From Jannaschia marina (lineage in GTDB: Bacteria > Pseudomonadota > Alphaproteobacteria > Rhodobacterales > Rhodobacteraceae), in the NCBI RefSeq assembly GCF_013404595.1, contig NZ_JABVAX010000010.1, positions 28,494-92,493 on the forward strand: DNA of 64,000 nt. Direction: 5' to 3'. The translations under genes were made by a program, and so were the position numbers. Under the pieces are notes generated by a model. The model saw nothing but the letters and a program-made list of their open reading frames with translations. It was not told the DNA's origin and did no database searches. Position 1 is the first letter of the stretch; the number at the start of each line of letters is the position of its first letter. This document shows, piece after piece, positions 42,655-51,335 of this stretch.

Positions 42655-43282
42655 ATGTTCTGGTTGAGCGAGACGCAGATGGGGCGGCTCAAGCCGCACT
42701 TGCCCGACAAGGTCCGCTGCGTGCCGCGGGCGAACGACCGGCGGGTGATCTCCTGCACCTTCCACGTGCTGAAATTCGGTTGCCATTCGGTGGGTGCCCC
42801 TGCTGTTCCGGGCTTCGGAAGACCCCGTACAATCGCTGGCACCGGCGAGCCGAAAAGGGTCATTGGGTCCGCCTATTCGGGGCCCTCATCGACAGCTCCG
42901 CCGTCTCCGCCCATCGCTCGGCGGGCGGGCGCAAAGGGATCGGCTGGTCGCGCGGGGCGCGAAGATCAGGGTCCACGCGCTCGCAGACCGCTGGTGCCAT
43001 GCCGTCCGGCTGATGCTCACGGGTGTCAAAGTCGCCGACTGCAGCGCGGCCGTAAACCTGCTGCGGCACCTGCTGCCCGATGTGCTCCGGCGGGGTAAGG
43101 GGTTATGGTGCCAACGCGGCGTGTGATCCAGTGAAGGCGCTCGGCGCGTTCCCGAACGTCCTGCCGAAGAAGAACCGTAAGCGCCGCATCTCCTAGTGCA
43201 GGTGCCTTTACCGCAACGCCATCGAGCCCACGTTCGGTCGCCCCGAAGATTTCCGCCGTATCGCACTCCGTTCCGACCGCTG
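42655..43282 (+). pseudogene. Decayed IS5-family transposase
   Basis: The ATG at 42655 starts MFWLSETQMGRLKPHLP ... RANDRRVISCTFHVLKFGC, the common N-terminus of IS5-group transposases. The rest is spread over different frames: TPYNRWHRRAEKGHWVRLF then IDSSAVSAHRSAGG, then RVHALADRWCHAVRLMLTG, and finally LPKKNRKRRIS-stop-CRCLYRNAIEPTFGRPEDFRRIALRSDRCA, which carries the C-terminal YREK-like region with an in-frame TAG. At least two frameshifts and a stop make it inactive. No terminal inverted repeats were found by eye. Confidence 0.8.
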
Positions 43283-43323
43283 CGCTGGCCGCAGTCAGCA
43301 GCTACCGGTCATGAGCCCGGAGC

Positions 43324-44667
43324 CTAGTCCGGCCCGGTATACGGACGACCCAGAATGCCGGCGAGCAGGCGGAAGCCGTCGGCGATGCGGGGCAGGCCAT
43401 CGAGGGTGAAGACGTCGTTCACCTTCCCGATGAGTGTGAGACAGCGATCTAGCTCCGGGTTGGAGCCGCGTTCGTAGAGACCGGAGGAGACCATCAACTC
43501 GTTCCGGTCGTGGAGCGAAAGCAGGGCCCGCAGTTCGCCGATCAACTCGTTCTCGTTGCGGCTTGCCGCATCGGGAAGGCAGCGCGAGACGGAGCGGAGG
43601 ACGTCGACCGACGGATAGCGACCGGCCTCCGCGATGTCGCGGGAGAGGACGATATGGCCGTCGAGTTGCCCGCGCATGACGTCCGCGACCGGCTCGTCCA
43701 TATCCGATCCGGCGACGAGGACGGAGAAGACCGCGGTGATGTCGCCCTGCGTTCCGGCCCCCGGTCCGGTGCGCTCGCTCAAACCCGCGAGGAGAGGGGT
43801 CAGGCTGGCCGGGTGGCCGCGCATGGATGTGGCTTCTCCGGCGGCGACCGCGACCTCGCGATGCGCTTCGGCGAGGCGGGTGACGCTGTCGCAGAGGAAA
43901 AGCGCGTGCTTGCCTTGGTCGCGGAAGTGTTCGGCGACGGCGAGGGCGGTGAAGGCGCAGCGCCGGCGCACGTTCGCGGGCTGATCGGACGTTGCCGCCA
44001 CGACCACGGTGCGCGCCATCCCTTCGGGGCCGAGAACGCGCCGCGCGAAGTCGGCCACCTCCCGCCCGCGCTCCCCGACGAGTGCGAGAACGCAGACGTC
44101 GGCCTCCATGCTCCGCGCGAGTTCGCCGAGGAGGGTCGATTTGCCGACGCCCGAGCCCGCGAAGAGGCCCATCCGCTGACCGCGCACGAGGGGAAGCATC
44201 GTGTCGAGGACGGCATAGCCGGTGCGGAGCCTGTCGCCCATGGCGCGGCGGTCGGCGGCGGACGGGGCCGGGTGATGCAGCAGTCGGGAAGGACCGTGCG
44301 GCAGGGGCCGGCCGTCGAGCGGTCGACCGAAAGGGTCGACGATGCGGCCGATCCACGCGCCGCTGGGTGCGATCGCGGGCGGGCCCGCGGGGTTGAGGGG
44401 CAGGCCGATGCGCAGGCCGTCGGCCCGCGCAAAGGGCGTGGCCCACAGGCTTTCGTGCTCGACCCGGGCCACTTCCGCGCGCTGCTCCGTCCCCTGAGTA
44501 TCGGTATAGACGAGGTCGTCGCCGAGGAGGGCGTGGCGCGACAGGCCGGTGACGCGCACACCTGTCGCGGCGACTTCGGCGATGCGGCCGATGGGGCGGG
44601 TGCGCCGCGTGGCACCGACCGCCGCGCGCAAGGGGGCGAACAGGTCTTCGGTCTCGGTTGACGGCAT
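43324..44667 (-). CDS. fliI: Flagellar type III export ATPase
   Basis: 447 aa. F1-beta-like ATPase of the flagellar export apparatus. Walker A GSGVGKST around residue 172, Walker B KHALFLCDSVTRLAEAHREV, and GQLDGHIVLSRDIAEAGRYPSVDVLRSVSR are hallmarks of FliI. The ATG at 44667 is preceded by AGGAGGAG; a longer start at 44709 lacks one. Single gene on the minus strand, divergent from flgB. FliH and other partners are encoded at 59325 onward. Confidence 0.93.
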   Translation of the reverse strand: MPSTETEDLFAPLRAAVGATRRTRPIGRIAEVAATGVRVTGLSRHALLGDDLVYTDTQGTEQRAEVARVEHESLWATPFARADGLRIGLPLNPAGPPAIAPSGAWIGRIVDPFGRPLDGRPLPHGPSRLLHHPAPSAADRRAMGDRLRTGYAVLDTMLPLVRGQRMGLFAGSGVGKSTLLGELARSMEADVCVLALVGERGREVADFARRVLGPEGMARTVVVAATSDQPANVRRRCAFTALAVAEHFRDQGKHALFLCDSVTRLAEAHREVAVAAGEATSMRGHPASLTPLLAGLSERTGPGAGTQGDITAVFSVLVAGSDMDEPVADVMRGQLDGHIVLSRDIAEAGRYPSVDVLRSVSRCLPDAASRNENELIGELRALLSLHDRNELMVSSGLYERGSNPELDRCLTLIGKVNDVFTLDGLPRIADGFRLLAGILGRPYTGPD

Positions 44668-44747
44668 CTGCGCTCCTCCTCTGGTCGAAACGGTTTCTAA
44701 AGGAATCACCCTTAAGGCTTCGTTTCACGGATGAAGGAGAATCCCCC

Positions 44748-45116
44748 GTGACCGAGATGCCCGCCCTCTTGCGCCTTGCCGGCGCGGCCGCCGCCCATGC
44801 CGCCCGAGAGGCGAGCGTCGTCGCCGGCAACGTCGCCAACGCGGATACGCCCGGCTACAAGGCACGGGCGCTGACGCCGTTCACGCTCGACGCGGACTTT
44901 GCCCTGCGCCGCAGCGACCCTCGGCATCTTGCGGGGCTGACCCCCGGATCGCAGGTGCAGGTCCAGCGCGATCTGGCCTCCGACCCGAACGGGAATACCG
45001 TGGACCTCGAGGATCAGATCCTGCGCGGGATCGAGGCCGCGCGCGCGCACAATCGCGCCGTCACCGTCTATCGCAACAACATCGAGCTTCTGCGCGCGGC
45101 GCTGGGGCGGAGGTAG
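44748..45116 (+). CDS. flgB: Flagellar basal-body rod protein FlgB
   Basis: 122 aa, GTG start at 44748 (VTEMPALLRLAG) with GGAG 8 bp upstream. REASVVAGNVANADTPGYKARAL is the N-terminal rod motif (ANxxTPGYKA). The C-terminal DLEDQILRGIEAARAHNRAVTVYRNNIELLRAAL forms the D0 helix. Proximal rod component, first gene of the operon up to 49185. Confidence 0.9.
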   Translation: MTEMPALLRLAGAAAAHAAREASVVAGNVANADTPGYKARALTPFTLDADFALRRSDPRHLAGLTPGSQVQVQRDLASDPNGNTVDLEDQILRGIEAARAHNRAVTVYRNNIELLRAALGRR

Positions 45117-45119
45117 ATC

Positions 45120-45512
45120 ATGTCGGAGTTTTCAGGGGCGCTCGGCGTCCTGTCGTCGGGTCTGCGGGCCCAGGGTCAGCGGCTGCGTCACATCGCGGAG
45201 AACGTGGCCAACGTCGACACCCCGGGCTACCGGCGCAAGACGATCGAGTTCGATCCCGAGGTCGAAGCCGGGCGACGCACCGGGGGCATCGCGCCCGGTC
45301 CGGTCCGCCTCTCGCAGGCCGACTTGCCGCGCATCCACGACCCCGACCATCCGATGGCCGATGCGCAGGGCTACTACGATGGCTCGAACGTGACCCTCGT
45401 GACCGAGATCGCCGACGCCCGCGAGGCGCAGCGCAGCTACGAGGCCAACCTCAAGATGTTCCAGCAGGTGCGGCAGATGTCGTCGCAGCTCCTCGACATT
45501 CTCAAACGCTAA
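45120..45512 (+). CDS. flgC: Flagellar basal-body rod protein FlgC
   Basis: 130 aa. ALGVLSSGLRAQGQRLRHIAENVANVDTPGYRRKTI at the N-terminus and YDGSNVTLVTEIADAREAQRSYEANLKMFQQVRQMSSQLLDILKR at the C-terminus are typical of FlgC. Proximal rod. Starts 3 bp after flgB. Confidence 0.92.
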   Translation: MSEFSGALGVLSSGLRAQGQRLRHIAENVANVDTPGYRRKTIEFDPEVEAGRRTGGIAPGPVRLSQADLPRIHDPDHPMADAQGYYDGSNVTLVTEIADAREAQRSYEANLKMFQQVRQMSSQLLDILKR

Positions 45513-45530
45513 CGTCCGAAGGAGGCCAGA

Positions 45531-45788
45531 ATGGACCTTTCCCCGATTGTCGCCGCGAGCGGTGCCGGAGGCTCCACCGCCGCGACCCCCGCGTCGCGTG
45601 CCATGACCGGTTTCGCCGAGACACTGGCCGCGGCCGAGCGCGAATCCATCGCCGCCGTCACCGCCGGGGCCGACCCCCACGCGATGGTTACCGCCATCGC
45701 CGAGAGCAAGCTGGCCGTCGACATGGTGGTCGCCGTGCGGGACCGGGCGGTCGAGGCCTACCAGGAAGTCCTGCGGATGCCGGTCTGA
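45531..45788 (+). CDS. fliE: Flagellar hook-basal body protein FliE
   Basis: 85 aa. FAETLAAAERESIAAVTAGADPHAMVTAIAESKLAVDMVVAVRDRAVEAYQEVLRMPV is the FliE helical hairpin and C-terminal motif (split here across residues ~28-85). It joins the MS ring to the rod. AAGGAGG precedes the ATG. Confidence 0.9.
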   Translation: MDLSPIVAASGAGGSTAATPASRAMTGFAETLAAAERESIAAVTAGADPHAMVTAIAESKLAVDMVVAVRDRAVEAYQEVLRMPV

Positions 45789-45792
45789 CGCG

Positions 45793-46059
45793 ATGACGGA
45801 TCTCCTCTTCTACGACACCCTGCGACAGGGGCTCTGGATCGCGGTGATGATCTCCGCACCGATCCTGGGCGTGGCCCTGGCCGTGGGCCTCGCCATCGGT
45901 CTCCTGCAGGCGCTGACCTCGATCCAGGAGATGACGCTGACCTTCGTGCCCAAGATGGCGGCGATCCTCGGCGTGTTCTGGCTGTCGATGGGCTTCATGA
46001 CGCTGACGCTCGGGCGGTACTTCACCGACACGATCGTCCCGATCATCCAGGGGTTCTGA
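45793..46059 (+). CDS. fliQ: Flagellar export gate protein FliQ
   Basis: 88 aa with two membrane helices (IAVMISAPILGVALAVGLAIGLLQALTSI and MAAILGVFWLSMGFMTLTLG), QALTSIQEMTLTFVPK between them, typical of FliQ. Component of the FliPQR export gate. It is placed among rod genes, away from fliP (60186) and fliR (50583). Confidence 0.93.
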   Translation: MTDLLFYDTLRQGLWIAVMISAPILGVALAVGLAIGLLQALTSIQEMTLTFVPKMAAILGVFWLSMGFMTLTLGRYFTDTIVPIIQGF

Positions 46060-46061
46060 GC

Positions 46062-46778
46062 ATGGCCGACGGCATCTATCCGACGCTCGGCCGGCAGGCG
46101 GGCCTCCTGCGCGAGATGAACGTGATCGCGCAGAACATCGCGAACGCCAATACGACCGGCTATCGCGCCGAGGGGCTCGTCTTCTCGGAATTCGTGGTGC
46201 GGGCCGACGGCACGGCTCCGTCGATTTCCTTCGCCCATGCGAACGGTCGGCAGACCCGTTTTGCCCAGGGTGCCCTGGAGACGACGGGCGGCACCTTCGA
46301 TCTCGCGATCGAGGGCGAGGGTTACTTCCAGATCGACATCGGCGGTGTACCCCATCTGACGCGCGCGGGGGCCTTCCTCGCCGGGCCGGAGGGCGGGGTG
46401 CAGACGGCCGAGGGGCACCCGCTTCTCGACGAGGGGGGTGCCCCGATCTTCGTGCCTCCGGGTACAGCGAACGTGCGCATCGCGCCCGACGGGACGCTGT
46501 CGGCCGATGGGCAGCCGCTGGCCCGCGTGGGTGTCGTCACCCCGCTCGACCCCGGCGCGATGCAGCGCCACGCCGGCACGGCCTTCCGCGCAGATGAGGT
46601 CGAACCAGTCGAAAGCCCGCGCATCCTGCAGGGTGCGCTCGAGGCGTCGAACGTCGATCCTGTGCTCGAAATCGCCCGCATGGTCGCGGTGCAGAACGCC
46701 TACGAGATGGGACAGGGCTTCATGGATCGCGAACACGAACGGATGCAGTCGCTTCTGCGTCTGATGGATCAACTCTGA
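46062..46778 (+). CDS. flgF: Flagellar rod protein FlgF
   Basis: 238 aa. Begins MADGIYPTLGRQAGLLREMNVIAQNIANANTTGYRAEG with the rod/hook N-motif; FDLAIEGEGYFQIDIGG and the C-terminal LEASNVDPVLEIARMVAVQNAYEMGQGFMDREHERM confirm FlgF. Shorter than FlgG and lacking part of the core domain. Starts 2 bp after fliQ. Confidence 0.92.
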   Translation: MADGIYPTLGRQAGLLREMNVIAQNIANANTTGYRAEGLVFSEFVVRADGTAPSISFAHANGRQTRFAQGALETTGGTFDLAIEGEGYFQIDIGGVPHLTRAGAFLAGPEGGVQTAEGHPLLDEGGAPIFVPPGTANVRIAPDGTLSADGQPLARVGVVTPLDPGAMQRHAGTAFRADEVEPVESPRILQGALEASNVDPVLEIARMVAVQNAYEMGQGFMDREHERMQSLLRLMDQL

Positions 46779-46788
46779 GGAGACAGGG

Positions 46789-47574
46789 ATGCGCGCATTG
46801 AGCATCGCGGCGACCGGCATGGCCGCCCAGCAGACCCGGGTGGAGGTGATCTCGAACAACCTCGCCAACATGAACACCACCGGCTACAATGCCCGCCGCG
46901 CCGAATTCGCGGACTTGCACTACCAGCAGGTCACCCGCGCCGGGGCGATCAACTCGGCGACCGGGGCGATCGTGCCCGCGGGCGTGCAGCTCGGCCTCGG
47001 CGTGCGGCCCGCTGCCGTCTCCATGCTCGTCGCGCAGGGCAGCCTCGGCCAGACGGGCGGCGACCTCGACGTCGCCATCGAGGGGCGCGGCTATATCGAG
47101 GTGACGCTGCCCTCGGGCAATGCCGCCTATACGCGCGACGGCGCGCTCAAGCGGACGGGCGAGGGGCTTCTGGTCACTTCGGACGGCCATCCGGTCGTGC
47201 CCGACGTGACCATCCCCGAGGATACCCGCGCCATCACGATCAACCCCGAGGGCGAGATCTACGCGCATTTCATCGACCGGGTGGAGCCGGAGCTGCTGGG
47301 CCAGCTCACGCTCGTCGGGTTCGCCAACGAGAAGGGACTCGAGGCGCTCGGCTCCAATCTCTACTCCGAGACCGGGGCTTCGGGCGCGCCGCTCGTGGGC
47401 TTCCCCGGCGAGGACGGGCTCGGCTTCTTCCGGCAGGGCTACCTCGAGGACAGCTCCGTCGATGCGGTGCGCGAGATCACCGACCTGATCGAGGCGCAGC
47501 GCGGCTACGAGATGAATGCCAAGGTCATCACCGCCGCGGACCAGATGATGTCGGCCACGGCGCAGATCCGATGA
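46789..47574 (+). CDS. flgG: Distal rod protein FlgG
   Basis: 261 aa. MRALSIAATGMAAQQTRVEVISNNLANMNTTGYNARRAEFADL, the L-P-S-G-N-A-A-Y-T-R-D-G segment and the C-terminal GYLEDSSVDAVREITDLIEAQRGYEMNAKVITAADQM are diagnostic. Standard length. Overlaps flgA by 4 bp (ATGA). Confidence 0.95.
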   Translation: MRALSIAATGMAAQQTRVEVISNNLANMNTTGYNARRAEFADLHYQQVTRAGAINSATGAIVPAGVQLGLGVRPAAVSMLVAQGSLGQTGGDLDVAIEGRGYIEVTLPSGNAAYTRDGALKRTGEGLLVTSDGHPVVPDVTIPEDTRAITINPEGEIYAHFIDRVEPELLGQLTLVGFANEKGLEALGSNLYSETGASGAPLVGFPGEDGLGFFRQGYLEDSSVDAVREITDLIEAQRGYEMNAKVITAADQMMSATAQIR

Positions 47575-47987
47575 TCCGGCTTGTCCTCCTCCTCCTGATC
47601 GTGCTTGCCGGCCCTGCTGCGGCACAGTCGATCGCCGTCGTCGCGCCCTTGCGAGCGGGCACGATCGTCGATGCCGACGATCTCGTGTTCCTCGACCGCG
47701 ACACGGCCGACGGTTTCGACGACGCGCGCGACGTCATTGGGCTCGAGGCGCGCGTCAACCTCTTCCCCGGTCGTCCGATCCTGACGCGCGACGTCGGGGC
47801 CCCGACGGTGATCCGCCGCAACGCCATCGTCCCCCTCGTCTTCCGGCGGGGCGGCCTCTCGATCACGCTGGAGGGGCGGGCGCTTGCCCGTGCGGGCGCG
47901 GGGGAGCCGGTGCGGGTGATGAACCTCACGTCGCGCAACACGGTGATCGGCGTAGCCACGGCTGCCGGTCAGGTCGTCGTCCAATGA
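47571..47987 (+). CDS. flgA: P-ring assembly chaperone FlgA
   Basis: 138 aa, short form. Signal peptide MIRLVLLLLIVLAGPAAAQ, then two SAF-like modules (PLRAGTIVDADDLVFLDRD, LEARVNLFPGRPILTRDVG) and the C-terminal AGEPVRVMNLTSRNTVIGVA. Periplasmic helper for the P ring. The P-ring gene flgI is not in the window. Confidence 0.9.
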   Translation: MIRLVLLLLIVLAGPAAAQSIAVVAPLRAGTIVDADDLVFLDRDTADGFDDARDVIGLEARVNLFPGRPILTRDVGAPTVIRRNAIVPLVFRRGGLSITLEGRALARAGAGEPVRVMNLTSRNTVIGVATAAGQVVVQ

Positions 47988-48003
47988 ACAAGCGGAGCCA
48001 GAC

Positions 48004-48732
48004 ATGAGATTTACCGCCTTCCTCGCCTTTCTTGCGCTGAGCGCGACGGGCTGCTCGCGTCTCGCCGATGTGGGGCAGGCCCCCGAGCTGACCCCCGTCG
48101 CCCAGAGCGCGGAGCACCTGGCCATGGCAACGCCGCAACCCGTCGACATCCTGGCGCAGCGCGATCCGCTCCGCGCGGCCTCGCTCTGGGCGGGGGACCG
48201 TCAGTCGCTTCTGGGCGACCGGCGGGCCGAGCGGCGGGGCGACATCCTGACGGTCGTGGTCGAGATCGACGAGCGTGCCGAGATCGACAATGCGACGAAC
48301 CGGTCCCGCAGCGGCTCGGAATCGTTGCAGATCCCCGAGCTCTTCGGTCTGCCGCAGACGCTGGAGGACGACCTTCCCGAAGGGTCGAGCCTGGCGAACG
48401 CCGTCTCGACGTCGTCCTCCTCGGCGTCGAACGGCTCCGGCGGGGTGCGGCGGAAGGAACGGCTCACGCTGCGCGTCGCGGCGACCGTGATCGAGGTGCA
48501 GCCGAACGGCGTCCTGCGGATCGAGGGGCGGCAGGAGGTGCGCGTGAACTTCGAGCTGCGCGAGATGCTGGTGACGGGCTACGTGCGTCCCGAGGACATC
48601 TCGCGCCAGAACGAGATCACCTACGACAAGATCGCCGCGGCACGCATCTCCTATGGCGGACGGGGCCAGATCACCGACGTGCAGCAGCCACGCTACGGCC
48701 AGCAGGTCGCCGACATCCTCCTGCCGTTCTGA
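48004..48732 (+). CDS. flgH: L-ring lipoprotein FlgH
   Basis: 242 aa. Lipoprotein signal with lipobox SATG-C17. The L-ring core is seen in SLWAGDRQSLLGDRRAERRGDILTVVVEIDERAEI, a Ser/Asn-rich linker, LRVAATVIEVQPNGVLRIEGRQEVRVNFELREMLVTGYVRPEDIS and YGGRGQITDVQQPRYGQQV. Outer-membrane bushing of the flagellar rod. Confidence 0.95.
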   Translation: MRFTAFLAFLALSATGCSRLADVGQAPELTPVAQSAEHLAMATPQPVDILAQRDPLRAASLWAGDRQSLLGDRRAERRGDILTVVVEIDERAEIDNATNRSRSGSESLQIPELFGLPQTLEDDLPEGSSLANAVSTSSSSASNGSGGVRRKERLTLRVAATVIEVQPNGVLRIEGRQEVRVNFELREMLVTGYVRPEDISRQNEITYDKIAAARISYGGRGQITDVQQPRYGQQVADILLPF

Positions 48733-48735
48733 GCC

Positions 48736-49185
48736 ATGGCCAAGATCCTCGCAGCGATCCTCGTTCTCCTGATGGCCGGCGGTGGTGGGGCTGCCGGCCT
48801 CCTCCTGCGGCCCACGCCCGAGCCGGACGCCGATGCTGTGCCCGTGCCGCCGCCGCAGAACCTCGATGCCGCCGCTCGCCTGCGGGAGCCCTTCGTCATA
48901 CCCGTCATCCGAAACGGTCGGATCTGGAGCCATGTCGTGCTGACCCTCGGCGTCTCAGCCGACGAGACCGAAGGGGCGACCATACTGCAGCGCGATCCGA
49001 TCCTGCGCGACGGCCTGACCGAGGCGCTGTTCCTCCATGCGAGCCTTGGCGGGTTCGACGGCGATTTCACCGCGCCTGCGTCGATGCACCGGCTGCGCGA
49101 GCGTCTCGACGCGGTGGTCCGCGCGCGTCTCGATGACGAGACGGCGGCCGTCCTGATCGTGTCGATGAGCCGTCAGTCCGGCTGA
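48736..49185 (+). CDS. FliL-like flagellar protein
   Basis: 149 aa. One N-terminal membrane helix (ILAAILVLLMAGGGGAAGLLL), a Pro-rich linker, then a FliL-type domain (REPFVIPVIRNGRIWSHVVLTLGVSADETEG, RDPILRDGLTEALFLHASLGGFDGDF, LRERLDAVVRARLDDETAAVLIVSMSRQ). A second, more typical FliL is at 57039. It ends the flgB operon, 3 bp after flgH. Role near the stator or rod is inferred from the fold and position. Confidence 0.78.
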   Translation: MAKILAAILVLLMAGGGGAAGLLLRPTPEPDADAVPVPPPQNLDAAARLREPFVIPVIRNGRIWSHVVLTLGVSADETEGATILQRDPILRDGLTEALFLHASLGGFDGDFTAPASMHRLRERLDAVVRARLDDETAAVLIVSMSRQSG

Positions 49186-49192
49186 CTGCTGA

Positions 49193-49516
49193 CTACTTCT
49201 CCCGAAGCCGTTTGAGCACGTCGCTGCGCGCTGTCGCCCGGGCCAGCGCTTCGCGTTCGGGCTGCATCACCGTCTCGAGCCGCGCGATCCGCAGGGTCAG
49301 TTCGCGCAGTTTGCGCCCCCGCCACTGCATCCAGCGATCGGCCGCGACCGCGTCAGCGACAGAGGTCGCGTTCGACCGGTCGCCCCCGCGCAACGCATCG
49401 GCTGCCTCCTCGAGCGGGCGTAATGTGGCCTGGGCGCGGGCCAGTCGGGCCGCAGCCTTCTGTCGGCGCAGTTGCGCGAGTTCGGCCAGGGCGCGGATCT
49501 TTTCCTCGCGAGTCAT
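49193..49516 (-). CDS. Small coiled-coil protein after flhB
   Basis: 107 aa, highly charged and almost entirely helical (MTREEKIRALAELAQLRRQK, residues 1-20, then AAARLARAQATLRPLEEAADALR and LRELTLRIARLETVMQPEREALARATARSDVLKRL). ATGA overlap with flhB. Length and coiled-coil character resemble FliJ-type export chaperones, but similarity is too low to name it. Confidence 0.72.
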   Translation of the reverse strand: MTREEKIRALAELAQLRRQKAAARLARAQATLRPLEEAADALRGGDRSNATSVADAVAADRWMQWRGRKLRELTLRIARLETVMQPEREALARATARSDVLKRLREK

Positions 49517-50586
49517 GGGTGACGTCCCTCCACGAGATCGCGGGCGAAGCGGACGGCGACGGCGACGGCGGCGAAGTGCGCACGGTCGATCGGGTCGCCC
49601 ACATCGACTGACGCATGGAGCGCGCGGGCCGTTGGCGGGTCGCTGTAGATCGGCACGCCGGCCTCGGTGGCGGCTTCGCGGATGCGCGCGGCGATGTGGT
49701 CGGTCCCCTTGGCCACGCAGACCGGCGGCGTCGGGTCGAGCGGCGACCATTTGAGCGCGACGGCGTAATGCGTCGGGTTGACGACGACGACCGTTGCCTC
49801 GGGCACGTCATGGAGCATCGAGTTGAGCGCGATGTCCTGCGCCCTCTGCCGGCGACGCATCTTCAGGTGCGGATCGCCCTCGTTCGTCTTGTTCTCGTCG
49901 AGCACCTCCTGCCGCGTCATCCGCTGTTTCACCAGATGCGCGTGCCGCTGCCAGAAGTAGTCGGCCACGGCGATGACCCCGGACATCAGGATGACCACGA
50001 CGAGGAACTCCCCCATGATCCGCGGAATGAGCGCGGGGACGGCCCGCGGGCCCAGCCCTGCCGCGGCGACGAAACTGTCCGCATGGGTCAGGAGGAACCA
50101 GCCCATGAGCCCGCCGTAGAGCGTCATCTTGACCGCCGATTTGCCGAACTCGAAGAGGCCGTTCGGTCCGAACTTGTTCTTCGCGTTCGCAAGGAGCGAG
50201 ATGCGCGAGAGCTTCGGGGCGAGTTTCGAAGGCGCGAAGACGAAGGCGCGCTGCACCGCCAGAACGACCACGACGAGCAGCGCCGCGGGCGCGACGAAGA
50301 GCGTCAGAAGCCGCATCGTCTCGCCCAGCACCGCATTGGCGGCCCCGCCCCCGCCGGTCCGGAGCGTCATACCGTAGGCGTCGGCGTTCTGGATGAGGCT
50401 GCCGCCGAGGTCGGCGAAGCCGGTGCCGAGCGCGGGCGCAAGCATCGTGAGCGCGAGGAAGGCCCCGATGTAGCTCGCCCAGGTCGACAGATCCTGCGAC
50501 TTGACGATCTCGCCCTTGCGCCGCGCCTCCTGCAGCTTCTGCGGGGTTGCCTCGTGGCTGCGTTCCGCGCCGTCCTCCCCGCTCAC
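49513..50586 (-). CDS. flhB: Flagellar export switch protein FlhB
   Basis: 357 aa, GTG start overlapping the fliR stop (GTGA). N-terminal SHEATPQKLQEARRKGEIVKSQDLSTWASYIGAF, four membrane helices, and the autocleavage motif N270-P-T-H in VVVVNPTHYAVALKW, which is needed for the rod/hook-to-filament specificity switch. The C-terminal half GTDHIAARIREAATEAGVPI is the cytoplasmic FlhB-C domain. Confidence 0.95.
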   Translation of the reverse strand: MSGEDGAERSHEATPQKLQEARRKGEIVKSQDLSTWASYIGAFLALTMLAPALGTGFADLGGSLIQNADAYGMTLRTGGGGAANAVLGETMRLLTLFVAPAALLVVVVLAVQRAFVFAPSKLAPKLSRISLLANAKNKFGPNGLFEFGKSAVKMTLYGGLMGWFLLTHADSFVAAAGLGPRAVPALIPRIMGEFLVVVILMSGVIAVADYFWQRHAHLVKQRMTRQEVLDENKTNEGDPHLKMRRRQRAQDIALNSMLHDVPEATVVVVNPTHYAVALKWSPLDPTPPVCVAKGTDHIAARIREAATEAGVPIYSDPPTARALHASVDVGDPIDRAHFAAVAVAVRFARDLVEGRHP

Positions 50587-51335
50587 AGGCCCGCCCCGAT
50601 CGGGTCGGCCAGCAGCGCGATCATGGCCGCCTTCCAGGTGAGCAGGAGGAAGGGCGCGGCGAGGAACAGAAGCGCCATACTGGCCCAGGTAATCGCCGGC
50701 GCGCCGACGAGGGCCACCATGAGCTGCGGCATCGCGCGATTGATGACGCCCATCGCCGCGTTGTAGACGAGCGCCGCCAACGCGAAAGGCGCGGCCAGCG
50801 CGAAGGCCAGCGCAAAGCCCTGCGCCGCGCGCGCGACGCCCCATTTCACGAGGTCTTCGCCCGGCAGGACGCCGCCATAGGGCAGCACGTCGTAGCTGCG
50901 GATGAGAAGGTCGACCACCATCAGCGGCAACCCGGACGCCATCAGGAGCGCGAGGCCGGCGAGGTTGAGGAGGTTGCCGATGGCCGAGGAGGGCTCCACC
51001 GTGCCGAAAAGCTGCGCGAGCGACGTCAGCTGCGCGGCCATCATCCCGGCGGTCACCAGCGCGGCGGCGAGGAACCGCAGGACCGCGCCGAGCGCGAGGC
51101 CCGTCGCCCCCTCGGCCAACACGGCCCCGAGCGTGGGGGCCTCGGGTAGCGCGACCGCGGGCGCGATGGCGGTGGAGAGCGCGAGCGCCACGACGAGCCG
51201 GACGCGCGTTGGGATCATCCGGTCGCCGAGGCCCGGCAGCAGCAGCATCAACCCGCCGACCCGCAGGAAGACGAGGAGCACCTGCATCGCCTGCGCGACG
51301 GCGACCTCGTGCAGCGCCGAAAGGGCGGCGATCAT
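50583..51335 (-). CDS. fliR: Flagellar export gate protein FliR
   Basis: 250 aa with six hydrophobic segments. QVLLVFLRVGGLMLLLPGLGDRMIPTRVRLVVALALS and LVYNAAMGVINRAMPQLMVALVGAPA are conserved FliR stretches. ATGA overlap with flhA. Forms the gate with FliP and FliQ and contacts FlhB. Confidence 0.93.
   Translation of the reverse strand: MIAALSALHEVAVAQAMQVLLVFLRVGGLMLLLPGLGDRMIPTRVRLVVALALSTAIAPAVALPEAPTLGAVLAEGATGLALGAVLRFLAAALVTAGMMAAQLTSLAQLFGTVEPSSAIGNLLNLAGLALLMASGLPLMVVDLLIRSYDVLPYGGVLPGEDLVKWGVARAAQGFALAFALAAPFALAALVYNAAMGVINRAMPQLMVALVGAPAITWASMALLFLAAPFLLLTWKAAMIALLADPIGAGL

Noticed and set aside
42655..43282. Active insertion sequence
   Set aside because: The transposase is split over several frames with an internal stop, and no terminal inverted repeats were found.
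44668..44747. CtrA site between fliI and flgB
   Set aside because: Only one TTAA is present; the other half at the N7 spacing does not match.
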